DNA of 64,000 bases from the NCBI RefSeq assembly GCF_002078175.1, contig NZ_MWFK01000002.1:2294001-2358000 (forward strand), read 5' to 3'. Below, in pieces: positions 1 to 10,185 of the stretch. Position numbers and translations under genes: made by a program. Origin of the DNA: Streptomyces sp. M41(2017). Lineage in GTDB: Bacteria > Actinomycetota > Actinomycetes > Streptomycetales > Streptomycetaceae. Positions within the stretch are counted from its first letter, which is position 1, and the number at the start of each line of letters is the position of its first letter. Below the pieces are notes generated by a model. That model saw only the letters and a program-made list of their open reading frames with translations, had not been told where the DNA came from and made no database searches.

Positions 1-1331
1 GTCTTGCCGAACGCGAGGGCCTGCGTCTGGGCGAAGAAGTTCGCCATCAGCAGGTCGTGCTGCGCCTTGAGCGTCTCACTCAGCTCACCCACCGGGTTCG
101 CGAACCCGATGAAGTCCGCCGGGATCAGCTTCGTGCCCTGATGGATCAACTGGTAGTAGGCGTGCTGCCCGTTGGTGCCCGGCGTCCCCCACACCACCGG
201 ACCCGTCTGCCACTCCACCGGCCGGCCCTCACGGTCGACCGACTTGCCGTTGGACTCCATGTCCAGCTGCTGCAGATACGCCGTGAACCTGGACAGGTAG
301 TGCGAGTACGGCAGCACCGCGTGCGACTGCGCGTCGTGGAAGTTCCCGTACCAGATCCCCAACAGGCCCATCAGCAACGGCGCGTTCGCCTCCGCCGGAG
401 CCGTACGGAAATGCTCGTCGACCAGACGGAACCCGTCCAGCACCTCCCGGAACCGGTCCGGACCGATCGCGATCATCAGCGACAGGCCGATCGCCGAGTC
501 GAAGGAGTACCGGCCCCCGACCCAGTCCCAGAACTCGAACATGTTCGCCGTGTCGATCCCGAAGTCCGCGACCTTGCCGCTGTTCGTCGACAACGCCACG
601 AAATGCCGGGCGACCGCCTCCGAACCCGCCTTCAGACCCTCCAGCAGCCACGCACGCGCGGACGTCGCGTTCGTAATCGTCTCGATCGTCGTGAACGTCT
701 TCGACGCGATCACGAACAGCGTCTCCGCCGGGTCCAGGCCCTGCAACGCCTCGTGCAGGTCCGCGCCGTCCACGTTCGACACGAACCGCACCGTCAGCCC
801 GCGGTCGGTGAACGGGCGCAGCACCTCGTAGGCCATCGCCGGGCCCAGATCCGAGCCGCCGATCCCGATGTTCACCACATTGCGGATCGGTCGCCCGGTG
901 TGACCGGTCCACTCACCCGAGCGCACCCGCGACGCGAACGCGGCCATCTTGTCCAGCACCGCGTGCACCCCGGGCACCACGTTTTCGCCGTCGACCTCCA
1001 CGACCGCGTCGGCCCGCGCCCGCAACGCGGTGTGCAGCACCGCCCGGTCCTCCGTCGTGTTGATCTTCTCGCCCCGGAACATCGCGTCCCGCAACCCGAA
1101 CACGTCGGTGGCGGTCGCCAGTTCCTGGAGCAGGGCGAGCGTCTCGTCCGTGATCAGGTGCTTGGAGTAGTCGATGTGCAGATCGCCGACCCGGAGCGTG
1201 TAGCCGGAGCCGCGCCCGGGGTCGGCGGCGAACAGGTCCCGCAGGTGGGTGTCCGCGAGGTCCTCGCGGTGCTTGGCGAGAGCGGTCCACTCGGGTGTCT
1301 GGTTGAGCCGGGTACGGCTGTCTGCGTTCAT
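1..1331 (-). CDS. pgi: Glucose-6-phosphate isomerase (3' end cut by window edge)
   Basis: Interconverts glucose 6-phosphate and fructose 6-phosphate in the cytoplasm. About 443 codons are visible and read MNADSRTRLNQTPEW at the start. The family signature NIGIGGSDLGP lies near residue 152 and GGRYSFDSAIG near residue 270. The family is usually about 550 residues, so roughly 107 C-terminal residues, including the late catalytic Lys region, lie outside the window. The ATG at 1331 has a purine-rich stretch just upstream. It heads the same-strand block of sugar-metabolism genes (tpiA, pgk, gap follow to the right) but is separated from them by an MFS gene. Confidence 0.96.
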   Translation of the reverse strand, partial: MNADSRTRLNQTPEWTALAKHREDLADTHLRDLFAADPGRGSGYTLRVGDLHIDYSKHLITDETLALLQELATATDVFGLRDAMFRGEKINTTEDRAVLHTALRARADAVVEVDGENVVPGVHAVLDKMAAFASRVRSGEWTGHTGRPIRNVVNIGIGGSDLGPAMAYEVLRPFTDRGLTVRFVSNVDGADLHEALQGLDPAETLFVIASKTFTTIETITNATSARAWLLEGLKAGSEAVARHFVALSTNSGKVADFGIDTANMFEFWDWVGGRYSFDSAIGLSLMIAIGPDRFREVLDGFRLVDEHFRTAPAEANAPLLMGLLGIWYGNFHDAQSHAVLPYSHYLSRFTAYLQQLDMESNGKSVDREGRPVEWQTGPVVWGTPGTNGQHAYYQLIHQGTKLIPADFIGFANPVGELSETLKAQHDLLMANFFAQTQALAFGK

Positions 1332-1403
1332 CTGGGACTTCCGCCTTCTTTCCTGCGTATGCGCTTGCCTGCCTTGCCCCGCTGCCGGTTCCAACCTAAT
1401 TGA

Positions 1404-2672
1404 TCAGGACTGGACACGAGCTGACGTCACGCCGTCCTCCGGCTCAACAACAGATACGTCCCGCTGGACCGCGGGTATCAGCGAGACGACGGCGAAGGCG
1501 AAGAGGGCGGCGGCGAACAGGGCCAGCCCGTTCAGTCCGCAGACCGTCGCGGCGGCGCCTCCGAGCAGGGCACCGAGCGGAGCACCGGAGGTCGAGGCGG
1601 TGCGGAACGCCGAGCTGACGCGCCCCGCCATGGTGGCCGGGCTCCGCTGCTGCATCAGCGTGACCTGGTTGACGTTCCACACCATGTTCATCAGGCCCAG
1701 CAGCAGCATGGCCACGACGAGGGCGTCCAGCCGGCGGACCGTGCCCATGACCACGAGCGAGAGCGTCTGCACCGATCCGCCCAGCAGGAGGGTGCGGGCC
1801 CGTCCGAAGCGGCGGGCGAGACGCTGGGCGACGAAGCCGCCGCAGAGGCTGCCCGCCGAGAACGCCGTCATCGCCGTGGCGTATCCCGCGTTCCCCGCGT
1901 GCAGCCAGCGCGTCACGTGCAGGACCAGGGTGCCGATGAGCGCGCCCATGCCGATGTTGCACAGCAGCGTGGCCGTGCAGATCGCCCGGAGGACCCGGTC
2001 GTCCCACAGGGTGCGCAGCCCCTCGCCCACCTCCTTGCGCAGCGTGCTGCCGCTCGGCCGTGGCGCCCGCTCGGGCCCCTGGACGCGCAGGGAGGCGACC
2101 AGCGCGGCCGCGAGCAGGTAGGAGGTGGCGTCGGCCGCGAACGGCAGGGCGGCTCCCGCGGTCAGCAGCAGTGGCACCAGGGGGCTCGCGAGGAGACCGC
2201 CGGCGAGCTGCTGCCCGGTCATCAGCCGCGCGTTCGCGCTGCCGAGCGCCGCACGGTCCACCAGGGAGGGCAGCAGAGCGGTGGACGCGTTGTCGAAGAG
2301 GGTCTGAAGGGTCGTCAGGGTGAAGGCGAGGGCGACGAGCAGCCCGATCGACGCGTGTCCGAGTCCGACGGCCAGGGCGAAACAGGCGACCAGTCCGCCG
2401 CGGACGGTGTCGACGGCCCACATGGCGCGACGCTGGTCCACCCGGTCGGCGAGCGCTCCACCGAGCAGTCCGAACAGCAGCCACGGCAGATAGCCGCAGG
2501 CCGTGACGGAGGCGATGACGAGCGGATCGTCGCTGAGCCCGACTGCGATGAGCGGCAGCGCGGCCGTACGCAGGGCGTCCCCGAAACGCGACACCACGGC
2601 CGCGCTCCACAGCCGCCCGAATCCCCCGCGCCACGCGGGGGCCCCGGCTCCCGTCATCTCCCCCGTCGCCAC
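1404..2672 (-). CDS. MFS transporter, drug-exporter type
   Basis: A 422-residue polytopic protein opening FGRLWSAAVVSRFGDALRTAALPLIA, split here only by its hydrophobic pattern, which is compatible with 12 membrane helices. It has the MFS motif-A-like loop GGALADRVDQRR after helix 2. Overall it looks like the macrolide/enterobactin-type exporter group (MFS_3/MFS_1). The start chosen is GTG at 2672, which has GAGGGGG about five bases upstream; an in-frame ATG five codons later has its purines too close. Substrate cannot be told. It sits between pgi and the RbpA-family gene, and I infer from memory of S. coelicolor order that it is an insertion into a conserved block. Confidence 0.88.
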   Translation of the reverse strand: MATGEMTGAGAPAWRGGFGRLWSAAVVSRFGDALRTAALPLIAVGLSDDPLVIASVTACGYLPWLLFGLLGGALADRVDQRRAMWAVDTVRGGLVACFALAVGLGHASIGLLVALAFTLTTLQTLFDNASTALLPSLVDRAALGSANARLMTGQQLAGGLLASPLVPLLLTAGAALPFAADATSYLLAAALVASLRVQGPERAPRPSGSTLRKEVGEGLRTLWDDRVLRAICTATLLCNIGMGALIGTLVLHVTRWLHAGNAGYATAMTAFSAGSLCGGFVAQRLARRFGRARTLLLGGSVQTLSLVVMGTVRRLDALVVAMLLLGLMNMVWNVNQVTLMQQRSPATMAGRVSSAFRTASTSGAPLGALLGGAAATVCGLNGLALFAAALFAFAVVSLIPAVQRDVSVVEPEDGVTSARVQS

Positions 2673-2846
2673 AACGCCCCCTCAGGTCCGGCCACTTCAC
2701 GAACCGTAGAGGGCGGCACTGACAACCGGGTCCCACCAGGGGATTCGGGCACGGCGAGAGCCGGCGACGGGGCGGGGCCCCGGTCGGCGGGGCCGTCGGA
2801 AGACGGCTCCGGCCAGGCACCTGGGTGCCCGGCCGGTGGTGAACTT

Positions 2847-3182
2847 CTAGATCTCGCCCCGCAGTTTGGCGAGCGCCTCGGCGAGGATCGCCTCGCCGTC
2901 CGCGTCGCTGCGCCGCTCCCGTACGTACGCGAGGTGCGTCTTGTACGGCTCGGTGCGCGGCGGGTCCGGCGGATTGTCCCGGTCCTGTCCGGCGGGGAAG
3001 CCGCAGCGCGGGCAGTCCCAGGTGTCGGGGACCTGCGCGTCGCTGGCGAAGCTGGGCTGCGTCTCGTGCCCGTTGGAGCACCAGAAGGAGATGCGCAGCC
3101 GCGGCGCGGACTCGCCGCGCTCGGCCTCGCCCATCGGCCCCGCCCCGACCCGGCTTCCTCGGATCGCGTTGCCACTTGCCAC
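2847..3182 (-). CDS. RbpA-family RNA polymerase-binding protein
   Basis: A 111-residue protein with the RbpA layout: basic N-terminal tail (NAIRGSRVGAG), a zinc-ribbon-like core with CSNGH and CPRCG, then the C-terminal helix THLAYVRERRSDADGEAILAEALAKLRG that in RbpA contacts the principal sigma factor. RbpA binds RNA polymerase holoenzyme and stabilises sigma-dependent initiation. The sequence differs clearly from the principal RbpA I remember from S. coelicolor, and its position next to secG suggests the paralogue sometimes called RbpB. That assignment is inference. A 235-base gap upstream before secG can hold its own promoter. Confidence 0.8.
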   Translation of the reverse strand: MASGNAIRGSRVGAGPMGEAERGESAPRLRISFWCSNGHETQPSFASDAQVPDTWDCPRCGFPAGQDRDNPPDPPRTEPYKTHLAYVRERRSDADGEAILAEALAKLRGEI

Positions 3183-3417
3183 GGTCGTAACTCCCTGCGT
3201 GATGGTGCCGCGAAACGAGTCGGCGTGACGCTTCGCTGCGAGCGCCTCAGTCTACGTAAGGCCCAACGCGCGTCCAGTGATTGGCGTTACATCCCCACCC
3301 CTAGACGCAAGCCCCATGATAGGCGGCGCTCGGGGGCGCGTACCGGACATGGGGCCTTACGTGCGGAATGTGCTTGCGTTATGTGCAGTTGTGCTGCGTA
3401 CCGTTGTCGGCGGGCGA

Positions 3418-3654
3418 TCAGTTGTTGATCTTCATGAGGACGCCGAGCACGACGATGCACGCGAACCAGAGCACGCCGAGCACCACGGTGATGCGGTCGA
3501 GGTTGCGCTCGGCGACCGAGGAACCACCGACGGACGACTGCATGCCGCCACCGAACATGTCGGAGAGGCCGCCGCCCTTTCCCTTGTGCATCAGCACGAG
3601 CAGCATCAGCAGCAGGCTGAAGACGATCAGGGCGATCGAGAACCCCAAAACCAC
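3418..3654 (-). CDS. secG: Preprotein translocase subunit SecG
   Basis: A small 78-residue membrane protein, GFSIALIVFSLLLMLLVLMH as the first helix, a glycine-rich cytoplasmic loop (KGKGGGLSDMFGGGMQSS), then a second helix VLGVLWFACIVVLGVLM. This is the SecG pattern of the SecYEG channel. The open frame extends further upstream, but the family starts at M-V-L-G-F-S, which fits GTG at 3654; a GAGGAAG lies some eleven bases before it. It lies 98 bases downstream of tpiA on the same strand, a linkage common in actinobacteria. Confidence 0.93.
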   Translation of the reverse strand: MVLGFSIALIVFSLLLMLLVLMHKGKGGGLSDMFGGGMQSSVGGSSVAERNLDRITVVLGVLWFACIVVLGVLMKINN

Positions 3655-3752
3655 GGCTGGACCAACTTCCTCGGAACTGGATGGACGACGGGGGCCCGGT
3701 GCCGGGGCACCAGACCCCCGCAAGGGTACGACGAATCGCCGCTACCGCATAC

Positions 3753-4529
3753 TTACTGGTCGCGGAACCGGGCGATCTTGACGAACTCGTCGGCGTCGAG
3801 CGACGCGCCACCGACCAGAGCGCCGTCGATGTCGGGCTTCGCCATGATCTCGGCGACGTTCCCGGACTTCACCGAGCCGCCGTACTGGATGCGGACCTTG
3901 TCGGCCAGCTCCTGGGAGTACAGCTCGGCCAGCTTGGCGCGGATCGCGGCGCAGACCTCCTGGGCGTCGTCGGCGCCGCAGACCTTGCCCGTGCCGATGG
4001 CCCAGACGGGCTCGTAGGCGATCACGACGGACTCGGCCTGCTCGGCCGGGAGGTCCTTGAGACCGCCCTCGACCTGCGACAGCGTGTGGGCGACGTGGTT
4101 GCCCGCCTCGCGGACGTCCAGCTCCTCGCCGACGCACAGGATCGGGGTCAGGCCGTGCTTGTACGCGGCCTTGACCTTGGCGTTGACGATCTCGTCGGTC
4201 TCGGCGTGGTACTGGCGGCGCTCCGAGTGGCCGATGGCCACGTAGGTGCACTTGAGCTTGGCCAGCATCGAGCCGGAGATCTCACCGGTGTAGGCACCGG
4301 AGTCGTGCGCCGAGATGTCCTGGGCGCCGTACTTGATCTTGAGCTTATCGCCGTCGACCAGGGTCTGCACGGAGCGCAGGTCGGTGAAGGGCGGCAGGAC
4401 GGCGACCTCGCAGGCCTCGTAGTCCTTGTCCGCCAGGGCGAAGGCGAGCTTCTGGACGTGCGCGATGGCCTCGAGGTGGTTGAGGTTCATCTTCCAGTTG
4501 CCCGCCATCAGCGGCGTGCGCGTGCTCAT
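3753..4529 (-). CDS. tpiA: Triosephosphate isomerase
   Basis: A 258-residue protein of normal family length converting dihydroxyacetone phosphate to glyceraldehyde 3-phosphate. Substrate-binding Asn-Lys is in AGNWKMNLN at residues 9-17, the catalytic His in IGHSERR, the catalytic Glu in AYEPVWAIGTGK (the family motif), and the phosphate loop in YGGSVKSGN. The gene follows pgk with only five bases between the pgk stop and this start, so the two are surely co-transcribed. Confidence 0.98.
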   Translation of the reverse strand: MSTRTPLMAGNWKMNLNHLEAIAHVQKLAFALADKDYEACEVAVLPPFTDLRSVQTLVDGDKLKIKYGAQDISAHDSGAYTGEISGSMLAKLKCTYVAIGHSERRQYHAETDEIVNAKVKAAYKHGLTPILCVGEELDVREAGNHVAHTLSQVEGGLKDLPAEQAESVVIAYEPVWAIGTGKVCGADDAQEVCAAIRAKLAELYSQELADKVRIQYGGSVKSGNVAEIMAKPDIDGALVGGASLDADEFVKIARFRDQ

Positions 4530-4534
4530 GTAGG

Positions 4535-5746
4535 TCAGTCCTCCAGTGCGGCGAGGCCGGGGAGCGTCTTGCCCTCGAGGTATTCGAGGGAGGCGCCGCC
4601 ACCGGTCGAGATGTGGCCGAATGCGTTTTCGTCGAAACCGAGGGTGCGCACCGCGGCGGCGGAGTCTCCGCCGCCGACGACGGTGAAGCCCTTGGAGTCG
4701 ACGAGGGCCTGGGCGACCGCCTTGGTGCCCTCGGCGTAGTCGGGGTGCTCGAAGACGCCCATGGGACCGTTCCAGAACACGGTCTCGGCGTCGGCGAGCT
4801 TGGCTGCGTAGAGGGCGCCGGTCTTCGGGCCGATGTCCAGGCCGAGCTGTCCGGCGGGCATCTTGTCCGCGTCGACGACGGTGTGCTCGGTGGACGCCTT
4901 GGCCTTGAGGTCCGGGAATCCGGGGGCGACGACGACGTCGACCGGGAGCACCAGCTCGACGCCCGTCTTCTCGGCGCGCTCCATGTACTCGGTGACGGCC
5001 GGGATCTGGTCCTCCTGCAGCAGGGAGGTGCCGACCTCGTAGCCCTTGGCCTTGAGGAAGGTGAAGGCCATGCCGCCGCCGATCAGGATGCGGTCGGCCT
5101 TGCCGAGGAGCTGGTCGATGACGGCGAGCTTGTCGGAGACCTTGGAGCCGCCGAGCGCGACGACGTACGGCCGCGCGACGTCCTCGGTGAGCTTCTTCAG
5201 CACGCCGACCTCGGTGGCGATGAGGTAGCCGGCGTAGTGCGGCAGGCGCGCCGGGAGGTCGTACACGGAGGCGTGCTTGCGGTGCACGGCGCCGAAGCCG
5301 TCACCCACGTAGACGTCGGCCAGGGCCGCGAGCCGGTCGGCGAACTCGCCGCGCTCGGTGTCGTCCTTGGACGTCTCGCCGGGGTTGAAACGGAGGTTCT
5401 CGATGACCGCGACCTGGCCGGGCTCCAGGCCGTTCACGGCGTCGTGGGCGGCGGGGCCGACCGTGTCCTGCGCGAACGCCACGGGGGCGCCCAGGAGTTC
5501 ACCGAGGCGCTCGGCGGGCTGCAGGAGGGAGAAGGCCGGGTCCGGGGCGCCCTTGGGGCGGCCAAGGTGGGAGGCCACGATCACCTTGGCGCCCGCGTCG
5601 GCGAGCGCCTTGACGGTGGGCAGGACGGCGCGGATGCGGCCGTCGTCGGTGATGAGTCCGTCGGCCAGCGGCACGTTGAGGTCGGCGCGGACGAAGACCC
5701 GCTTTCCGTCCACGCCCTCGGCGAGAAGTTCGTCGATCGTCTTCAT
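4535..5746 (-). CDS. pgk: Phosphoglycerate kinase
   Basis: A 403-residue enzyme of glycolysis moving phosphate from 1,3-bisphosphoglycerate to ADP. RVFVRADLNVPL near residue 14 is the family signature, VASHLGRPKG follows, and the nucleotide loop GGGDSAAAVR is near the C terminus. The frame is open further upstream, but ATG 5746 has AGGAG eight bases before it and gives the normal N terminus MKTIDELLAEGVDGKR. The 127-base gap to gap contains a long perfect hairpin (5805-5846). Confidence 0.98.
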   Translation of the reverse strand: MKTIDELLAEGVDGKRVFVRADLNVPLADGLITDDGRIRAVLPTVKALADAGAKVIVASHLGRPKGAPDPAFSLLQPAERLGELLGAPVAFAQDTVGPAAHDAVNGLEPGQVAVIENLRFNPGETSKDDTERGEFADRLAALADVYVGDGFGAVHRKHASVYDLPARLPHYAGYLIATEVGVLKKLTEDVARPYVVALGGSKVSDKLAVIDQLLGKADRILIGGGMAFTFLKAKGYEVGTSLLQEDQIPAVTEYMERAEKTGVELVLPVDVVVAPGFPDLKAKASTEHTVVDADKMPAGQLGLDIGPKTGALYAAKLADAETVFWNGPMGVFEHPDYAEGTKAVAQALVDSKGFTVVGGGDSAAAVRTLGFDENAFGHISTGGGASLEYLEGKTLPGLAALED

Positions 5747-5804
5747 GAAAGGTCTCCTAGGAAGGCTCTTCGGATCCGGGAGGGCGGATCGATCAGTACG
5801 TGGC

Positions 5805-5846
5805 ACAGGGCCCGGACAGCGCGGCTCTGCGCTGCCCGGGCCCTGT
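5805..5846 (-). terminator. Strong hairpin between gap and pgk
   Basis: Left arm 5805-5815 pairs perfectly with 5836-5846 (11 bp), then one A/C mismatch, then 5817-5822 pairs with 5829-5834 (6 bp) around a six-base loop. It lies 28 bases downstream of the gap stop codon and 58 bases before the pgk start. It could end gap transcripts, attenuate read-through into pgk-tpiA, or mark an RNA processing site. No T-run follows, as is usual for Streptomyces. Confidence 0.7.
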
Positions 5847-5873
5847 CTCACATCGAGGTGCCTGCTCCGGGAC

Positions 5874-6884
<1,011 letters not shown>

Positions 6885-7015
6885 GAACCGATCTCCTCGT
6901 TAGGTACGCGCCGACTCTGATGTCGGCGAGTTGTATGGGATGTCCCCGACCGCCTACGACCCTACCTCCCTGAGGCCCACGGAGTGACATCGAGTAGGGC
7001 CATACACGGCAGGGC

Positions 7016-7045
7016 GGTCCGTACCCGCCAGTAGGGGTACGGACC
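7016..7045 (-). terminator. Terminator downstream of the M14 peptidase gene
   Basis: An 11-bp perfect inverted repeat: 7016-7026 pairs with 7035-7045 around an eight-base loop. It starts 33 bases after the stop codon of the carboxypeptidase and lies upstream of gap, so it most likely separates the two transcription units. Confidence 0.7.
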
Positions 7046-7077
7046 ACCCGCGCTGTTCACGCGTTCGTCACGCAGCG

Positions 7078-10035
7078 TCAGCGCCGCAGTGCGGAAAGAG
7101 CCTTTCCTATGAGGGCGGCACGGTCGGCCGCCGCGGTGACGTGCTCCAGGCCGAAGCCGAGGAGCACGGTGTCGCGGGTGGTGACCGCTCCGTACGTCTT
7201 GAAGAGCTCTCCCGTGCGCGTCCAGTCCCGCAGGACGGCCGGGCTGCCCGGGGGCGGTCCGGCGACGGCCCACGGGCCGAAGGAGGACTCGAAGCCCTCC
7301 GTCGCGGTCGCGGTGCCGCCGACGACGAGGGACGCGTCGTCGACGAGGAGGCCGTGGCCGCCCGCGCTCGGGTCACTGATGTAGCTGAACGACACCTCGA
7401 TCGACCGGCCCGCGTACGCGCTCAGGTCGAAGGAGACCTGCTGCCAGCCGCTGGAGGCGCCGGTGAAGCTGTTCCAGGCGCCGCTGGTGCCGGTGGCGGA
7501 GCAGCCGGACGCCTCCACGGTGAGGTAGTGCCGGATCCACGGGTGTTCCCGTGCGAGGAAACCGGCCTCGCACTCGGTGGGCACGGTGGCCGAGGTGGCG
7601 CCGCCCGCCTCGGGGAGCGTGGTCCAGTCGTCGGCGCCCGTCGTGTGGACCTCGACGATCGCGTGGTCGTAGCCGGGCTCCGTGTCCCACAGGAGCTGGG
7701 AGCGCAGCGCCGGCCGGTCGGCCGCGGAGACACCGGTGAGGTCGATGGTGCGGGTGAGGCGCTTGTAGGCGTCGTCGGTGTGGACCGCCGCGGCCATGAA
7801 GGAGCCCGCGTAGGGCCCGTACGGGTTGACGGTCCCGGCGAACTGGCCCGCTCCCGCGCTGGTGGCGAACTGCGGGTACTGCGTGGCGGACAGCGAGTCC
7901 GAGGTGACGCCGTAGGTTCCCGCCGCGTTCAGCGGGTTGCCGGGCGCGTCGCCGAGCGTTCCGGCGGCACCGGCGAGCCGGCCGGAGCCGGTGAAGCCGG
8001 TGGCGCCCGGGGTGGACGTACGGGAGTAGGCGCCCAGGTAGTACTGGCTGAAGTCGTTCGAGAGGTTGCCGCCGCCGAGGTCGACGTTGCCGCCGGCCTG
8101 TTCGCCCGCCTCGACCAGCTTGCCGCCCTCGTTGAGGAAGGCGCGCAGCTGGAGCTGGGTGGCGTTGCCGGGGCGCGGGGCGCCGGTGTAGTGGACCACG
8201 GTGTCGAAGTGGCCGAGGACGCCGAGCGCGTCGGGCGCGCCCTGGGTGGCGACGTCCCAGACGAGGGCCTTCTTTCCGTTGGCCTTCAGCGCGTCGACGT
8301 ACGTCCGGGCCTGGGTGGCGGTGGCGCCCTCCTCGGCGACGACGAGGACGTCGGCGCGGGGCCGTTCGGCGACGGTGTAGCTGAAGTGCGGGCTGGTGGT
8401 GGGTTTCCCGCTCCTGGTCTCGCCGGTGAACCAGACCTCGACCTTGTCGCCCGGGTCGCCGTCCTTGACCTTGGCGCGGTACTCGTCGAAGTAGAGGTTG
8501 TCGGCGCCGCCGTACGTCTCGCCGCCCTTCCAGGGCCGGAGCGCCATGTCCCGGGTGCGCCCGCCGTTCACGCGGTACTTCAGTTCCTTGTCGCGCACGG
8601 ACCTTCGGACGACCGCGGAGACCTCCTGGTCCGCGCCGCGGGAGTACGACGTGGTGAAGGCGGCGGGGGTGAAGTCGGGGGCGTCCAGGCCCACCGAGGA
8701 GGACGGCCGGTCGGGGTGGGCCGCGGTCTCGGCGACGGAGAGCGCGAACGGGACGTTCTTCTCGAACTCCTGCTTGATCAGCTTCTCGTCGTCCGGGAAG
8801 GTGAAGACGGAGGCGCAGTCGGCCGCGTTCCAGGCGTCGTCCGGGTCGAGGTCCGACGCGGTCTGGCAGGTCGACATCTCGGGGGTGAACATCGCCGTGC
8901 CGTTGACGTTGCCTGCGTGTCCGTCCGCCTCGCCGTTGGTGGTGTACAGCTCCGAGGAGACCTGCGGGTGGTAGCCGGGGATCGCCGAGTTCTCGGGGGT
9001 TCCGGCGAGCGCCTTGTAGAGCACGTCGTCCGGGGTCGGTGTCGCCACCTGCCAGCCGACTCCGTAGAGGAGCAGTTCGGCGGCCGAGTGGTAGTTGATG
9101 CCGTACGTGAAGCCGACGCGCTTCTCGAAGGCGTCGAGGGCCTTGGTCTCGGGCTCGGAGGCGGGGCTCGCGCCGCGGTAGGTCTCGCTGGTGGCGTTCG
9201 GGGACGACCCCTCGTCGTCGTAGCCCCACTTGTAGGCGAAGTTGCGGTTGAGGTCGACGCCGTCACCGGTGGAGATGACGCCGTCGCCGTTGACGTCCCG
9301 CAGGTTCTTGCGCCACTGGCGGGTGTCCTCGTCCTGGAAGGTGTAGTCGTAGCCGTCGGGGTTGGCGGACAGCACGAACCACAGTTCGGTCGAGTCGACG
9401 ATCTTCCTGACACGCCGGTCGGTCGCGTAGTTGTCGAGGTAGTAGTGCATCAGCCGCCGGGTCATCTCGGGGGTGATCCACTCGCGCGCGTGCTGGTTGG
9501 ACATGTACAGCACCGACGGCTTGGCGCCGTCCTTGGTCTTCTTCGCACCCTTGGTCAGCTTGAGCGCGAGGATGTCCTGGCCCTTGAGGGTCTTGCCGAT
9601 GGAGACGACCTTGGTGAGACCGGGATTGGCCTCACCCGTTCTGATGATCTCCTCCTGGAGGTTGCCCTTCCCGCTGTACGGGCGGAACACCCCCTGGGCG
9701 GCGTCGGCGACGCGGTTCTCGGCCTTGGCGGACAGCGTGTGTTCGGTGAGGTCGACGCCCTGTTTCTCCAGTTTCCGGGCCTGCCGGTCGGTGACGTAGA
9801 CCTCGACCGTGCTCTTCCCGTTCTTCCAGGTGGCGTCGCCGAGTTCGTGGCCGTCCTGACCGGCCGCGAGCAGCAGGGGTACCTGCTGCTTCGTGACCTC
9901 TGCGCGGAACACCTTGACGGCGTTCGTGTCGGGCCCGGGCGAACTCCCGTTCTGCGCCTGGGCGATCGGCGCCACGGCCGCACCGCCCAGCAGGAGCGCG
10001 CCGGTAGCGAGGATCGCGCTCGCTCTTCGTCTCAT
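7078..10035 (-). CDS. Secreted M14-family zinc carboxypeptidase, multidomain
   Basis: A 985-residue exported metallopeptidase. MRRRASAILATGALLLGG...AQAQ is a signal peptide; GTG/ATG choices upstream are rejected because AAGGGGGG precedes ATG 10035. The M14 zinc ligands show as HAREW near residue 181, with substrate-site VDLNRNF near 262, the third zinc ligand in NYHSAAELLLYG, and the catalytic Glu in FTPEMS near 385. After about residue 450 come Ig-like and jelly-roll-type regions: a ThuA/glutamine-amidotransferase-like segment (ADVLVVAEEG, ALVWDVAT), then a MAM/carbohydrate-like beta domain (SFTGASSGWQQVSFDLSAYAG split around 850). Probably digests extracellular peptides. Confidence 0.9.
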   Translation of the reverse strand: MRRRASAILATGALLLGGAAVAPIAQAQNGSSPGPDTNAVKVFRAEVTKQQVPLLLAAGQDGHELGDATWKNGKSTVEVYVTDRQARKLEKQGVDLTEHTLSAKAENRVADAAQGVFRPYSGKGNLQEEIIRTGEANPGLTKVVSIGKTLKGQDILALKLTKGAKKTKDGAKPSVLYMSNQHAREWITPEMTRRLMHYYLDNYATDRRVRKIVDSTELWFVLSANPDGYDYTFQDEDTRQWRKNLRDVNGDGVISTGDGVDLNRNFAYKWGYDDEGSSPNATSETYRGASPASEPETKALDAFEKRVGFTYGINYHSAAELLLYGVGWQVATPTPDDVLYKALAGTPENSAIPGYHPQVSSELYTTNGEADGHAGNVNGTAMFTPEMSTCQTASDLDPDDAWNAADCASVFTFPDDEKLIKQEFEKNVPFALSVAETAAHPDRPSSSVGLDAPDFTPAAFTTSYSRGADQEVSAVVRRSVRDKELKYRVNGGRTRDMALRPWKGGETYGGADNLYFDEYRAKVKDGDPGDKVEVWFTGETRSGKPTTSPHFSYTVAERPRADVLVVAEEGATATQARTYVDALKANGKKALVWDVATQGAPDALGVLGHFDTVVHYTGAPRPGNATQLQLRAFLNEGGKLVEAGEQAGGNVDLGGGNLSNDFSQYYLGAYSRTSTPGATGFTGSGRLAGAAGTLGDAPGNPLNAAGTYGVTSDSLSATQYPQFATSAGAGQFAGTVNPYGPYAGSFMAAAVHTDDAYKRLTRTIDLTGVSAADRPALRSQLLWDTEPGYDHAIVEVHTTGADDWTTLPEAGGATSATVPTECEAGFLAREHPWIRHYLTVEASGCSATGTSGAWNSFTGASSGWQQVSFDLSAYAGRSIEVSFSYISDPSAGGHGLLVDDASLVVGGTATATEGFESSFGPWAVAGPPPGSPAVLRDWTRTGELFKTYGAVTTRDTVLLGFGLEHVTAAADRAALIGKALSALRR

Positions 10036-10185
10036 GAGCCCCCCTTGCACTGGTCCGCCACAGCAGCGAACAGAGCCAGGCTCATGACAGTTCATGGTCA
10101 AGTCAAGAGCGCCTCAAGACTGGTCAAACGCCGGCACCGACGTCCCAAGCGGGCGTCGGCACCGGCGTGTTGAGCTTCCGTCAGG

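Noticed and set aside
57..1403. Long open frames on the plus strand opposite pgi, pgk, uvrA, uvrB and others
   Set aside because: They mirror GC-rich genes, with Arg/Pro/Gly- or Val/Leu/Gly-rich products, no ribosome sites and no family features.
3183..3417. SigR-type promoter for the RbpA-family gene
   Set aside because: GGGAT and GTT are present on the right strand but 23 bases apart, beyond the 18-19 expected.
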